Assembly: GCA_051747385.1 (NCBI GenBank)
Contig: JBNJGB010000033.1
Location: forward strand, 1 to 64,000
Length of the DNA stretch: 64,000 nucleotides
Reading direction: 5' to 3'
Origin: JBNJGB01 sp051747385
GTDB taxonomy: Bacteria > Myxococcota_A > UBA9042 > PHBI01 > JACKFB01
Part shown: positions 20,636-28,574 of the stretch, one piece after another
Position numbering within the stretch: the stretch's first letter is position 1
Layout: each line of letters begins with the position of its first letter
The notes under the pieces: model-generated
What the model was told of the DNA's origin: nothing
Database searches by the model: none
The model's input: the letters and a program-made list of their open reading frames with translations, nothing else
Translations under genes and position numbers: made by a program

Positions 20636-22711
20636 GTGCCGCGCTGCCCGCTCATGCTCGCTGTCCTCGCCACGCTCCTGGCGGGCTGCCGATCCGACGA
20701 CGCCGCGCCGCGCGCGGACGTGGTGGTCGGCCCGGACAGCGCCGGCATCGCGGATGCCCCGGACAGCGCGCCCGCACCGGACGCGCCCGACGCCGCGCCC
20801 GACGTGCCGCCGCCCCTCATCGCCCCCGACGAGACGCCCGCGGCACTCGTCCTCCCTGTCGATGACGAGGAGCCGCCGCCGGAGCTGCCGGATGGCGTGC
20901 GCGTCCGCGGCGTCACGTTCAACATCCACGGCGGCGGCGACGCACCCGTCGAGGACATCGGCGCCTTCCTCGGTACCCTCGCGCCGGACGTGGTGGCCCT
21001 CCAGGAGTGCCCCGGCGACGCCGTCGCGACGATCGCCGCCGCGGCCGGGCTCGCGCACACGGCGGGGACGTCCGGCAACGTGCTGCTCGCGGCCACGGAG
21101 CTCACCGGCGTCGAGAGCATCGGCCTCCCGGGCGGGCGCGGCGCCGTGCGGGCCGAGACCGTCATCGACGGCGTCCCGTTCGCGGTCTACTCGACCCACA
21201 TCAGCTGGGACGCGGCGGGCGACCGGCAGGCGCGGGCGCTCGTCGACGAGGTCGTCGCGGCCGAGCCGCTCCCGCACCTCGTCATGCTGGGCGACTTCAA
21301 CGACGAGCACTACAGCACGCAGAACACGATCCTCGAGGAGGCGCTGGTCGACGCCCACACGGCGGCCGGCTGGTACCCGGGCCAGCGGATCTCCTGGCCG
21401 GCGGATGGTTTCGACGGCGCCGAGGGGTCGCAGCTCATCGACCTCGTCTGGTTCCGACGCGACCTCCCGGCGATCGTCGAGGACGTGGCCGTCCTCGACC
21501 CGGTGCCCCTTCTCTCGGACCACCGCCCGTCGCTGGCCGACCTCCTGTTCCCGCGCGACGCCGAGGCTCCCTTCACCGAGGACCCGTTCGCGGCTCGTCG
21601 CGACCCGTGGCGCGCGTTGCCGCCGGACGGCGAGCGGCCGCCGAACCTCCTGGAGAATCCGGGTGCGGAGGACGGCCTCGCGGGCTGGGACGTCGCGGGA
21701 GACGCCCTCACCGTCACCGAACGCGCCAACCGCACGCCGCACGAGGGCGCGGCGTTCTTCGTGGGCCGCGAGGGCTCGGCCGCGGGCGTCGGCGAGCACT
21801 CCTCGGGCGGCCAGACCGTGTCCCTCGCCGCCGAGGCCGACACCATCGACGCGGGCCGCGGCCGCCTCTACGCGGCCGGCTGGCTGACCACCGGCTACAA
21901 AACGGACACGGAAGATGGCTTCACGAGCAACGAGCTGACGCGGAACGACCACGGCGAGCTGATCGTCGAGGCGCTCGACGCCGCTGGCGCCGTCCTGGTC
22001 CGCGTCGTCTCGGGCCCCCGGGATACGTACGGCTGGCATCCGTGGGCCGTCGCCGTCGACCTCCCGCCTGGCGCCCGTGCCGCCCGTCTCACGTGGTTCG
22101 CTCACCAGCACCCGTGGAACGGGGGCGGCAACGACGCGGGCTTCGACGACCTGTACCTGGGCTTCTCCGCCCTCCCGGAGTCGCACGCGACGCTCGGCGG
22201 CGACCTCCTGGCCAACGGCGGCGCCGAGTCGGGCGACACGGGGGGCTGGCAGGCCCACGGATGGCAGGCTCTCCAGGACCTCCGCATCCACGGCCTCATG
22301 GCCTCGTTGCCCTGGTCCTGGTCGGGCGCCCACCACTTCTTCGGCGGCGGCCCCCTCCACCGCGAGGGGGGACCCGAAGAGGACGCCACACTCGTCCAGT
22401 CGCTCGACCTCACCCCGTACGCCGCCACGCTCGCCGAGGGCCGCCTCGCTCTCCGCTGGGGGGGCCGGGTCCGCACCTGGGGTTCTCAGACCGCCGTCAC
22501 GATGGCCCTCGCCATCGACGACGGCGACGGCACCCCGTGGGGGGAGATCGCCGCCCGGCCCGTCGCCGCCTCCCAGTGGACCGAGATCGCCCAGCGCACC
22601 CGCATCCCCGCAGGCGCGGGCGCCGTCCGCCTCATCGTCCGCGCCCCGGTCACCGACGTCGGCACCGCCGCCTTCGCCGACGAGCTCTACGTCTGGCCGG
22701 AGCGCTGGTAG
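20636..22711 (+). CDS. Lipoprotein with endonuclease/exonuclease/phosphatase domain and C-terminal carbohydrate-binding-like modules
   Basis: 691 residues from a GTG behind GGGAGG. The lipobox is LLAGC (Cys18), followed by an Asp/Ala/Pro-rich linker to about residue 75. Residues about 95-305 form an EEP domain: VTFNIHGGG, VVALQEC (catalytic Glu), YSTHISW, LGDFNDEH, LIDLVWF, LLSDHRPS. These cover the Asn, Glu, His, Asp-x-Asn and terminal Asp-His residues of the DNase I/sphingomyelinase fold. The remainder has two jelly-roll-like units beginning LLENPGAEDGLAGW and LLANGGAESGDTGGW, which resemble carbohydrate-binding or CBM-like repeats. It probably acts on extracellular nucleic acid, phospholipid or inositol phosphates at the cell surface. 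Confidence 0.75.
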   Translation: MPRCPLMLAVLATLLAGCRSDDAAPRADVVVGPDSAGIADAPDSAPAPDAPDAAPDVPPPLIAPDETPAALVLPVDDEEPPPELPDGVRVRGVTFNIHGGGDAPVEDIGAFLGTLAPDVVALQECPGDAVATIAAAAGLAHTAGTSGNVLLAATELTGVESIGLPGGRGAVRAETVIDGVPFAVYSTHISWDAAGDRQARALVDEVVAAEPLPHLVMLGDFNDEHYSTQNTILEEALVDAHTAAGWYPGQRISWPADGFDGAEGSQLIDLVWFRRDLPAIVEDVAVLDPVPLLSDHRPSLADLLFPRDAEAPFTEDPFAARRDPWRALPPDGERPPNLLENPGAEDGLAGWDVAGDALTVTERANRTPHEGAAFFVGREGSAAGVGEHSSGGQTVSLAAEADTIDAGRGRLYAAGWLTTGYKTDTEDGFTSNELTRNDHGELIVEALDAAGAVLVRVVSGPRDTYGWHPWAVAVDLPPGARAARLTWFAHQHPWNGGGNDAGFDDLYLGFSALPESHATLGGDLLANGGAESGDTGGWQAHGWQALQDLRIHGLMASLPWSWSGAHHFFGGGPLHREGGPEEDATLVQSLDLTPYAATLAEGRLALRWGGRVRTWGSQTAVTMALAIDDGDGTPWGEIAARPVAASQWTEIAQRTRIPAGAGAVRLIVRAPVTDVGTAAFADELYVWPERW

Positions 22712-22712
22712 C

Positions 22713-22880
22713 GGCGGTTCTCGAAGCCGCGCTTCGAAAGAGCCACCCGGGACCTCGTCGAGCGCCTCGGGGCGGAGGACGAGACCCTCCACAGCTACGA
22801 GAGGGCTTCAACGAGCCGGAGCGCGACCGCGTCGTCGGCGACCTGCGAGACCGGCTGCAAGCTGGCTCAGCCGGTCCTGC
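22713..22880 (+). pseudogene. Remnant of an alpha/beta-hydrolase (monoacylglycerol lipase-like) C-terminus
   Basis: Two frames joined by a shift read FERATRDLVERLGAEDETLHSYE and then GFNEPERDRVVGDLRDRL. The order D-x-TLHSY ... NEPERDRV matches the end of monoglyceride lipases, where a catalytic His lies between these two pieces. Here that His-containing bit is missing, along with the front of the gene. It runs into the 3' end of the opposing hemerythrin gene. Confidence 0.4.
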
Positions 22881-23403
22881 GCGCCCGCATCTCGGTGACG
22901 ATCTCGTCGAGCTGCTGTTGGGAGAGGGCCTCCTCCATGGCGGGGAAGACCACCGCCTCCTCCGCGGAGATGTGGTGGAGGAGGGTGTCCCCGAGCAGGG
23001 AGGTCAGCTCCTTCAGCAGCGCCCGCCTGTCCTCCAGGCGCTCGGGCTGCTCCGCGAGGGTATCCAGCAGCGGAACCAGGTCGACCAGGAGGGAGTCCAC
23101 CTGCCGGTGCTCCACCTCCATCGCCTCGATGGCGCGCAGGACGCCCTCGTCCACGACGTCGCGGAGCCGCGGCGCGATGCTGACGTCCTCGTCCTGGGCG
23201 TGGAGCGGGAGCGCCTCGGAGAAGTAGCGGTGGAGCATCCGGGCGCCGCGCGCCACCTCGTCCGGATCGGCTCCCTCGGCCTTCGCGAGCTCGCGGCTCA
23301 TCTGGACGAAGCGCCGCATGCGGGCGTGACATGCCATGAGCATGCCCAGGGCGTCCTCGCTCTCCTCCGTCCTCGACTTGCCGGGCTCGAACTCGATCGG
23401 CAT
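22867..23403 (-). CDS. Hemerythrin HHE domain protein
   Basis: 178 residues, all helical. Candidate iron ligands occur in the expected order: His in MACHARMRRF, HRYFSEALPLHAQDED, EVEHRQVD, and the C-terminal HHISAEEAVVFP with its His/Glu pair. This fits the four-helix hemerythrin-like domain that binds a di-iron centre for O2, NO or iron-redox sensing. No signal peptide, so cytoplasmic. The gene stands alone. The 100 bases upstream have no clear promoter. Confidence 0.8.
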   Translation of the reverse strand: MPIEFEPGKSRTEESEDALGMLMACHARMRRFVQMSRELAKAEGADPDEVARGARMLHRYFSEALPLHAQDEDVSIAPRLRDVVDEGVLRAIEAMEVEHRQVDSLLVDLVPLLDTLAEQPERLEDRRALLKELTSLLGDTLLHHISAEEAVVFPAMEEALSQQQLDEIVTEMRARRTG

Positions 23404-23505
23404 GGCGACCTCCCCTTTCGTCCCAGCCTACACAATCCGGAGCGCCCCCACCCACGACGGACCCAGGGTCGTTGCAAGTCCCTGAAACCACGAGGGTAGA
23501 CGGGC

Positions 23506-26058
23506 TCAGGGGGCCGGCGTCCAGTCCCCGTCCCCGTCCGCGTCCACGAAGGCGGGGTTCGCGATGGCCCACGGGGGGCGCCGCAGGCCCGCTTCCGGCG
23601 TACCGTCCGGGACGTGGACCGCGAAGACCCAGGCGTCCTCGTCGGCCGGCAGCTCCACGGTGTGCTCGATCCGGCGCGCCCCGTCCTCGGCGGCCACCGC
23701 GCTCACGTCCTCGTCGAGGAGCAGGCCGTCGTGGCTGCGCACCTCGACGCGGCCCAGGGGGATCCAGTCGGGGGCTTCGAGGACGACCCGCGCGGTCAGC
23801 GGGGCCTCGGGCTGGGTGATCGTGTCGCCCATCCCGGCGCGTCGCCCCTCGGCGTCGACCAGCTCGATCGTCAACATCGGTCCGCCCGTGGCCACGACCC
23901 GGCCCGCCCGCAGGGCGTCCCACACGGTGTCGCCGTCGCCGAGCTGGACGAGCGTCCGGGGACTCCCGAGCGAGTCGTCCACGCCGTGGGTGTCGCTCGT
24001 GGCCGTGCCGGTCCGGCGGATGCCCCGGTCCAGGAGACGGCTCCAGTCGTCCAGGACCTCCGGCGTGTCGGAGTGGCCGATGCCGTTGACCAGCTCCATC
24101 GCGTCGAAGCGCAGCAGGTCCGGGGACATCGCCTCGGGATCGAAGTCCACCGCGTCGAAGTATGCGGCTCCCGAGAACCGCGGGTGGTTGACCTGGACGA
24201 CGCCGCCCGGCGTGGCGGCGTCGAGGAGGTCCAGGAGCTCCGACGCCTCCAGGCCCGCCCAGTCCGGCGTCCCGTGGCCGGCCCGCTCCGGATCGATCTC
24301 CAGGGGCCACACGTTGAAGTGCCCGAGGGTCGCGGTGCTCACCTCGGCGCCGGCGGCCACCTGGAGGGCGTCCTCCGGGAGGCCGGCCTCGGCCAGCGCG
24401 GGTCCGTAGTCGCTCACGAAGTCATGGTCGGTGGCCACGAGGACGTCCAGCCCGTCGGCCACCGCGCTCACGACGCGGTGGGTGTCCAGCGCCTCGCTGT
24501 CGGTCGACTGCTCCGCGTGGACGTGGAGGTCGCAGGCCATCCAGTCCGTGGTGTCGACCACCTGGTCCAGGACCACGTCGAGCGTGGCGACGTCGCCCGG
24601 CGAAAGCTCCAGCCGGTCCCGGTGCTCGCTCCAGGCCGGCCCGCGGTGGACCCAGACGTCCCAGCCGCCGGGCGGGAGGCGGAAGCTCGCGGTGCCGTCC
24701 GCGTCCACGAAGGAGTGCCTCCGGCCGTCGTCGGCCCGGGCCGTCAGGCGGAACGCGACCGGCTGGTCGGCCGGATCGGTGACGCTCAGGTCGACCCTCG
24801 GCGCCGCGGCGGCGACGAGGTCCGCCGTCGCCGAGCCCGACGCCGGATCCACTTCGGCGACCGCTCCATCCCCATCCACTGCGTGCCCCGGACCGGCGGG
24901 GCGGCCGTTGCCGTCTCCGAGCCAGATGGCCGCGAGCCGGGACGTCTCGGGCGGCACCTCGCACTCGAAGCGACCCTCCGCGTCGAGGGGGCAGCGCGTC
25001 AGCGGGGCGTCGTCGTCGTCGCGCGCCTCCACCAGGACGCCGGGCCAGGCGGCCTCCACCTCGCCGGAGACGGTGGCCAGCGGCCGGCCCACGGCCCCGG
25101 ACGCTGCGGCCATGGCGCCCGCGAGGTCCCCGGGGCGCGACGAGACCGCCAGGTGCCGCACGGCGACGGCCCCCTCCGGCGGGACGTCGAGGCCCGACCA
25201 CACGAGGGCCTTGATGCCGGCGGCGTCGATGGACGTGCGCGGCGTCTCCGTGGAGATGGCGTACGCCGGCGCGAGCGGCTCGGCGACCACGGGCGCGAGG
25301 CCGACCAGGTCCGCCTCCCCCGACATGGCGCCGCTCTGGCCGCGGCCCGGGACCCACAGGCGGACCGCGCCGCCCCAGAGGGAGAAGTCGCCGGTCATCA
25401 CCACCTCCGACCCCTCGGCGGTCGGCTCCAGGTGCGTCTCGATCCGGAGGATCGGGCTGTCCGGCGCGAGCGTGTAGACGTGACGCATCCGGACGCGGGG
25501 CGCGTCGAGCTCGAACACCTCGTGGATGAGGGGGAACGGCGCCAGCTCGCCTCGCACCTCGACCCGCGCGACGCCGTCCGGGCCGTCGTCGAGGATCTCC
25601 ACGGCGTCCGGTCGCAGGAGCCAGAGCTCCGCCGTCACGGCAAGCTCCCGCAGGGCGTCGTCTCCCACCTGAGAGCCGTCCGGAGCCAGGGCGACGGCGT
25701 CCACCACGTGGCCTCCCGTCAGCCCGTGCAGCGCGTGGCCCTCGACCCGGTCCCGGACCACGAAGCGGGCGCGGGCGTTCTCCAGCACCACGTCACCGGG
25801 CAGCGCGGCCGCCAGGTGACCCGTGGGGGCCTCCTCCGGGCACTCGATGCGCCGCGCGCGCACCTCGTCGGCGGACGGGGGCGGCGCAGGGCACGACGGG
25901 ATCGGCGGGCCGAGGTCGGTCTCCCCGTCGACGGCATGCGCGTCTTCCGGGGCGGTGTCGACGTCGGCGTCACGGTCGTCCACCGCGCCCCCGCCGTCGT
26001 CGCACGCGGCGAGCAGGGGGAGCACGAGGCACGGAGCGAGGAGGCGTCGGAAGTTCAT
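23506..26058 (-). CDS. Lipoprotein of the CehA/McbA (PHP-like) metallohydrolase family
   Basis: 850 residues. The ATG at 26058 is preferred because GGAGG lies 9 bases upstream; an ATG three codons earlier sits directly on it. The lipobox is PLLAAC (Cys19), followed by an Asp-rich linker. The N-terminal half is beta-rich, with carboxypeptidase-regulatory-like repeats. From about residue 520 the PHP metal motifs appear: CDLHVHAEQSTDS, LVATDHDF, VVQVNHPR and TSDTHG. The family hydrolyses esters and phosphate esters with metal ions; CehA and McbA are carbaryl hydrolases. The natural substrate here is unknown. It ends FVDADGDGDWTPAP. Confidence 0.75.
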   Translation of the reverse strand: MNFRRLLAPCLVLPLLAACDDGGGAVDDRDADVDTAPEDAHAVDGETDLGPPIPSCPAPPPSADEVRARRIECPEEAPTGHLAAALPGDVVLENARARFVVRDRVEGHALHGLTGGHVVDAVALAPDGSQVGDDALRELAVTAELWLLRPDAVEILDDGPDGVARVEVRGELAPFPLIHEVFELDAPRVRMRHVYTLAPDSPILRIETHLEPTAEGSEVVMTGDFSLWGGAVRLWVPGRGQSGAMSGEADLVGLAPVVAEPLAPAYAISTETPRTSIDAAGIKALVWSGLDVPPEGAVAVRHLAVSSRPGDLAGAMAAASGAVGRPLATVSGEVEAAWPGVLVEARDDDDAPLTRCPLDAEGRFECEVPPETSRLAAIWLGDGNGRPAGPGHAVDGDGAVAEVDPASGSATADLVAAAAPRVDLSVTDPADQPVAFRLTARADDGRRHSFVDADGTASFRLPPGGWDVWVHRGPAWSEHRDRLELSPGDVATLDVVLDQVVDTTDWMACDLHVHAEQSTDSEALDTHRVVSAVADGLDVLVATDHDFVSDYGPALAEAGLPEDALQVAAGAEVSTATLGHFNVWPLEIDPERAGHGTPDWAGLEASELLDLLDAATPGGVVQVNHPRFSGAAYFDAVDFDPEAMSPDLLRFDAMELVNGIGHSDTPEVLDDWSRLLDRGIRRTGTATSDTHGVDDSLGSPRTLVQLGDGDTVWDALRAGRVVATGGPMLTIELVDAEGRRAGMGDTITQPEAPLTARVVLEAPDWIPLGRVEVRSHDGLLLDEDVSAVAAEDGARRIEHTVELPADEDAWVFAVHVPDGTPEAGLRRPPWAIANPAFVDADGDGDWTPAP

Positions 26059-26149
26059 GCCGGGCATCCTCCGGCCTGCCGGGACCCGGGTCAACGGCGC
26101 TCCTCCGCGCCCCGTCACCTCTGCTCCGCGCTCCCCCGTCCGGCCGCGG

Positions 26150-27271
26150 CTACCCGGAGGGGTGGAGGACGCAGGCGCCGACGCAGCGGCTCCGCCACTT
26201 CGCCCTCAATGCCTCGCGGACCCGGGACATGGGGAAGGCCTCGGAGACGTGGGGCCGCAGGAGCCCCTGCTCGACCCAGGACGCGAGGCCGGCCAGGCGC
26301 TCGACCCGGATGCCGGGGTCGTGCTGGGTGGCGATGACCGTGGGGCAGCCCATGACGTGGAGGCCCTTCATCATGATGAGGTTCGTGGGCAGCACGTTGG
26401 CGTTCGGGGCGCCCCGGCGGCCGCGGCCTCGCGCCACGAAGGGCGTCGCGGCCCAGCCGACGACGAGGAACCGGGCCCCGAAGCGCACGCAGCGCAGGCT
26501 CTCCAGGGAGACGTCCCCGCCGACGCCGTCGTACACCACGTCGACGCCCCGGTCGCCCGTGAGCGCCTTCACGTCGTCCCGGAAGCGCCGGACGCCGCCC
26601 TCGTCGTCCGCGATGGGGAGGACGTGGTCGGCGCCCTGGGAGCGGACGACCTCCAGCTTGTCGGGCGAGCGGCCCGTGGCGATGACGGTCGCGCCCAGGA
26701 TCTTCGCCACGTGGACGGCCGCCAGGCCCGTCGTGCCGGACGCGCCGTGGATCAGCACGGTCTCCCCAGCCTGGAGGGCGCCACAGTGGACGAGGCAGTG
26801 CCACGCGGTCTCGTAGCTGCCCAGGAAGCAGGCTCCCTGGTCCCAGGTGAACGACGCCGGCAGGGGGCGCAGCGCCTCGGCGGGCGCCACCGCGTAGGAC
26901 GCGAACCCGCCCCACCGCTGGTAGTCGCCTCCGGAGCGCGGGCCGGTGAGGAGGCCGTCGGCCATGACGGGGTCTCCGACGGCCACATCGCCCGGATCGA
27001 CGTCCGGCCCGGTCCAGACGACCTCGCCGCTGTACTCCATGCCCGGGCAGTAAGGCGGGGACGGCATGTGCTGGTACTGGCCGCTGGTCATCAGCAGGTC
27101 CACCCAGCCCACGGCGGCGCTCCGCACGGCGACCACCACGTCGCGGGGGCCCAGGCCCGATGGGTCCGGAGGGGCCTGCTCCTCGACGACGACGTGGCGG
27201 TCGACGGCGTCCAGCGGGGTCTCGCCGAACGCCTGGACGACGACTCTTCTGCCGGGGGGCCCGTAGCTCAT
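26150..27271 (-). CDS. Zinc-type alcohol dehydrogenase-like / quinone oxidoreductase (MDR superfamily)
   Basis: 373 residues. A GroES-like N-terminal domain (GWVDLLMTSGQYQHMP, PGMEYSGEV) is followed by a Rossmann domain with VLIHGASGTTGLAAVHVAKILGA and VIATGRSPDKLE. There is no zinc-ligand Cys cluster, so it belongs with the NADPH:quinone oxidoreductase branch. NADPH preference is suggested by GRS-x-DK. The C-terminus has TNLIMMKGLHVMG. An inverted repeat and -10 box lie just upstream (27279-27308), which hints at repressor control. Confidence 0.75.
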   Translation of the reverse strand: MSYGPPGRRVVVQAFGETPLDAVDRHVVVEEQAPPDPSGLGPRDVVVAVRSAAVGWVDLLMTSGQYQHMPSPPYCPGMEYSGEVVWTGPDVDPGDVAVGDPVMADGLLTGPRSGGDYQRWGGFASYAVAPAEALRPLPASFTWDQGACFLGSYETAWHCLVHCGALQAGETVLIHGASGTTGLAAVHVAKILGATVIATGRSPDKLEVVRSQGADHVLPIADDEGGVRRFRDDVKALTGDRGVDVVYDGVGGDVSLESLRCVRFGARFLVVGWAATPFVARGRGRRGAPNANVLPTNLIMMKGLHVMGCPTVIATQHDPGIRVERLAGLASWVEQGLLRPHVSEAFPMSRVREALRAKWRSRCVGACVLHPSG

Positions 27272-27281
27272 GTCGGCCTCG

Positions 27282-27308
27282 AACGTCCGGAGGTTCTCCG
27301 ACGTTCTA
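27282..27308 (-). promoter_or_regulatory. Inverted repeat next to a -10 box, in front of the MDR gene
   Basis: AACGTCCGGAG-GTT-CTCCGACGTT (27282-27305, plus strand) is an 11/10-base inverted repeat with one bulge. On the minus strand TAGAAC (27308-27303) makes a plausible -10, so the repeat would cover the transcription start like a repressor operator. Alternatively it is a terminator hairpin for the gene ending at 27306, since it starts right at that stop codon. There is no T-tract. Confidence 0.45.
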
Positions 27309-28358
27309 CCATGCCCTCCGGCGTCGCAGGGCCACCGGCAGGAGTGCCAGCAGCATCCAGAGGCTCCGGCTCCACGGGGCGCCGGCCCCGGCGCAGCCGG
27401 AGTCGTCGTCCGAGCCGCCTCCGGCCTCTCCGGAGGGCTCGCCCCCCGACGCGTTGTCGCCGAAGAACACGTCGCCGCCGAACGCGTCGCCGACCGAGAG
27501 GTCCCCGCCAGAGGCGTCCCCGGAGGCGTCCCCGGCAAAGACGTCCCAGGACGCTGCATCGGGCGAGGGCCCGGCGTCCGGGGTGCCACGGGGGCTGCCC
27601 GCGTCCATCGGGCCGTCCGCCCACGGCTCCGTGTCGACCGCGGGTGGGGGCGGCTCCCACGTGAACGGCCGCACCGGCGCCGTGGCCATCCGGTCCATCA
27701 GGGGCTGGCAGTCCTCGAGCACGTCGCAGCCCTCGCCGGTGGCCTCGGCGCACGCGGCGACGTCCGGGTCCGGGGCCGGAGCGGGATCGACCCTGCTCCA
27801 GTCGATGTCCGAGACGTACTCGCAGAGCTGGGTGCAGATGTCGGGAGGCGGGATGGGGGCGTCCTGGGCCGCCACGACGTCGGAGCACCCGAAGAGGTTG
27901 GAGCAGGCGTCGGGACAGCCGAGCGGCGGCGCGGTGGCGTTCGGGTCCACCTGGCACACCCCGTCGGCACACTCGGCGTCCTCGGGGCAGTGCCAGTCCT
28001 GGTCGCACGTGATCCCGACGCCGGCGCACACGCCCGCCAGGCACATGCCCACCTCGCCGCACTCCTCGGCCACCGTGCACGTCGGCACGCACTGTCCCAG
28101 GACGCACGCGGGCTGCTCCACGGGTCCCTCGTCCTGGTCCACGGGGCAGTCGATGTCCACCTCGCACTCCGGCTCCGGCGGATCGTAGGCGTCCACGTCC
28201 GGTTGCGGCCCGCCGACGTCTTCGGCGCCCGGTGGGGCGTCGTCGACCACGTCGGGCCCCGGCCCGGTGTCGTAGGGGGGAAGCTCCGCGCGAGCATCGG
28301 GCGTGCCGGCGAAGGCGAGCAGGCTCGTGGCGAGGGCGACGCGGGCGAGTACGTGCAC
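27306..28358 (-). CDS. Cys-rich secreted protein with MYXO-CTERM sorting tail
   Basis: 350 residues from GTG 28358. Residues 1-24 are a signal peptide (TPDARA cleavage). The region to about residue 140 holds regularly spaced cysteines (ECEVDIDCPVD, PACVLGQCVPTC, CGEVGMCLAGVC, CPEDAECADGVC), resembling the small disulfide modules of myxobacterial surface proteins. Then come a second Cys-containing block (CPDACSNLFGC, CTQLCEYV, GCDVLEDC) and an Asp/Ala/Gly-rich low-complexity linker. The tail SGCAGAG, a hydrophobic helix and RRRRAW is a MYXO-CTERM-type signal for anchoring by myxosortase. A sigma-54 promoter lies 43 bases upstream. Function unknown. Confidence 0.7.
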   Translation of the reverse strand: MHVLARVALATSLLAFAGTPDARAELPPYDTGPGPDVVDDAPPGAEDVGGPQPDVDAYDPPEPECEVDIDCPVDQDEGPVEQPACVLGQCVPTCTVAEECGEVGMCLAGVCAGVGITCDQDWHCPEDAECADGVCQVDPNATAPPLGCPDACSNLFGCSDVVAAQDAPIPPPDICTQLCEYVSDIDWSRVDPAPAPDPDVAACAEATGEGCDVLEDCQPLMDRMATAPVRPFTWEPPPPAVDTEPWADGPMDAGSPRGTPDAGPSPDAASWDVFAGDASGDASGGDLSVGDAFGGDVFFGDNASGGEPSGEAGGGSDDDSGCAGAGAPWSRSLWMLLALLPVALRRRRAW

Positions 28359-28400
28359 GGCGGGACTCCTGGTCGGTCGGATCGGGTCGACGCGATCCCT

Positions 28401-28416
28401 TGCAGGCCCCGTGCCA
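28401..28416 (-). promoter_or_regulatory. Sigma-54 (-24/-12) promoter for the Cys-rich MYXO-CTERM gene
   Basis: On the minus strand the sequence is TGGCACG-GGGC-CTGCA (28416 to 28401). It matches the consensus TGGCACG-N4-TTGCA at 11 of 12 defined positions, with the GG and GC dinucleotides at the required spacing. It ends 42 bases upstream of the GTG start. The sigma-54 activator encoded next door (28575-29906) is a candidate regulator, although no copy of its putative upstream site is seen here. Confidence 0.7.
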
Positions 28417-28574
28417 CCCGGAAGTGCCGGAGATCACACCATGGACGCCTGGGCCGCATGAGGCGGACGACCACAGGTGTAAAGATCCTGCAGGAGGGCT
28501 CGGAACAGCCGCCCGACGGCCCACCGCGCCCGACCCGCTCGCGGGCGAAGGAGGCGGAGCTGTGGCTCCGAGGT

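Noticed and set aside
23461..23500. GTCGTTGCAAG string, compared with GGTCGTTGCAAGG near 31931
   Set aside because: Considered as a sigma-54 -12 element, but there is no GG at the required distance. The resemblance between the sites is too short to support a shared element.
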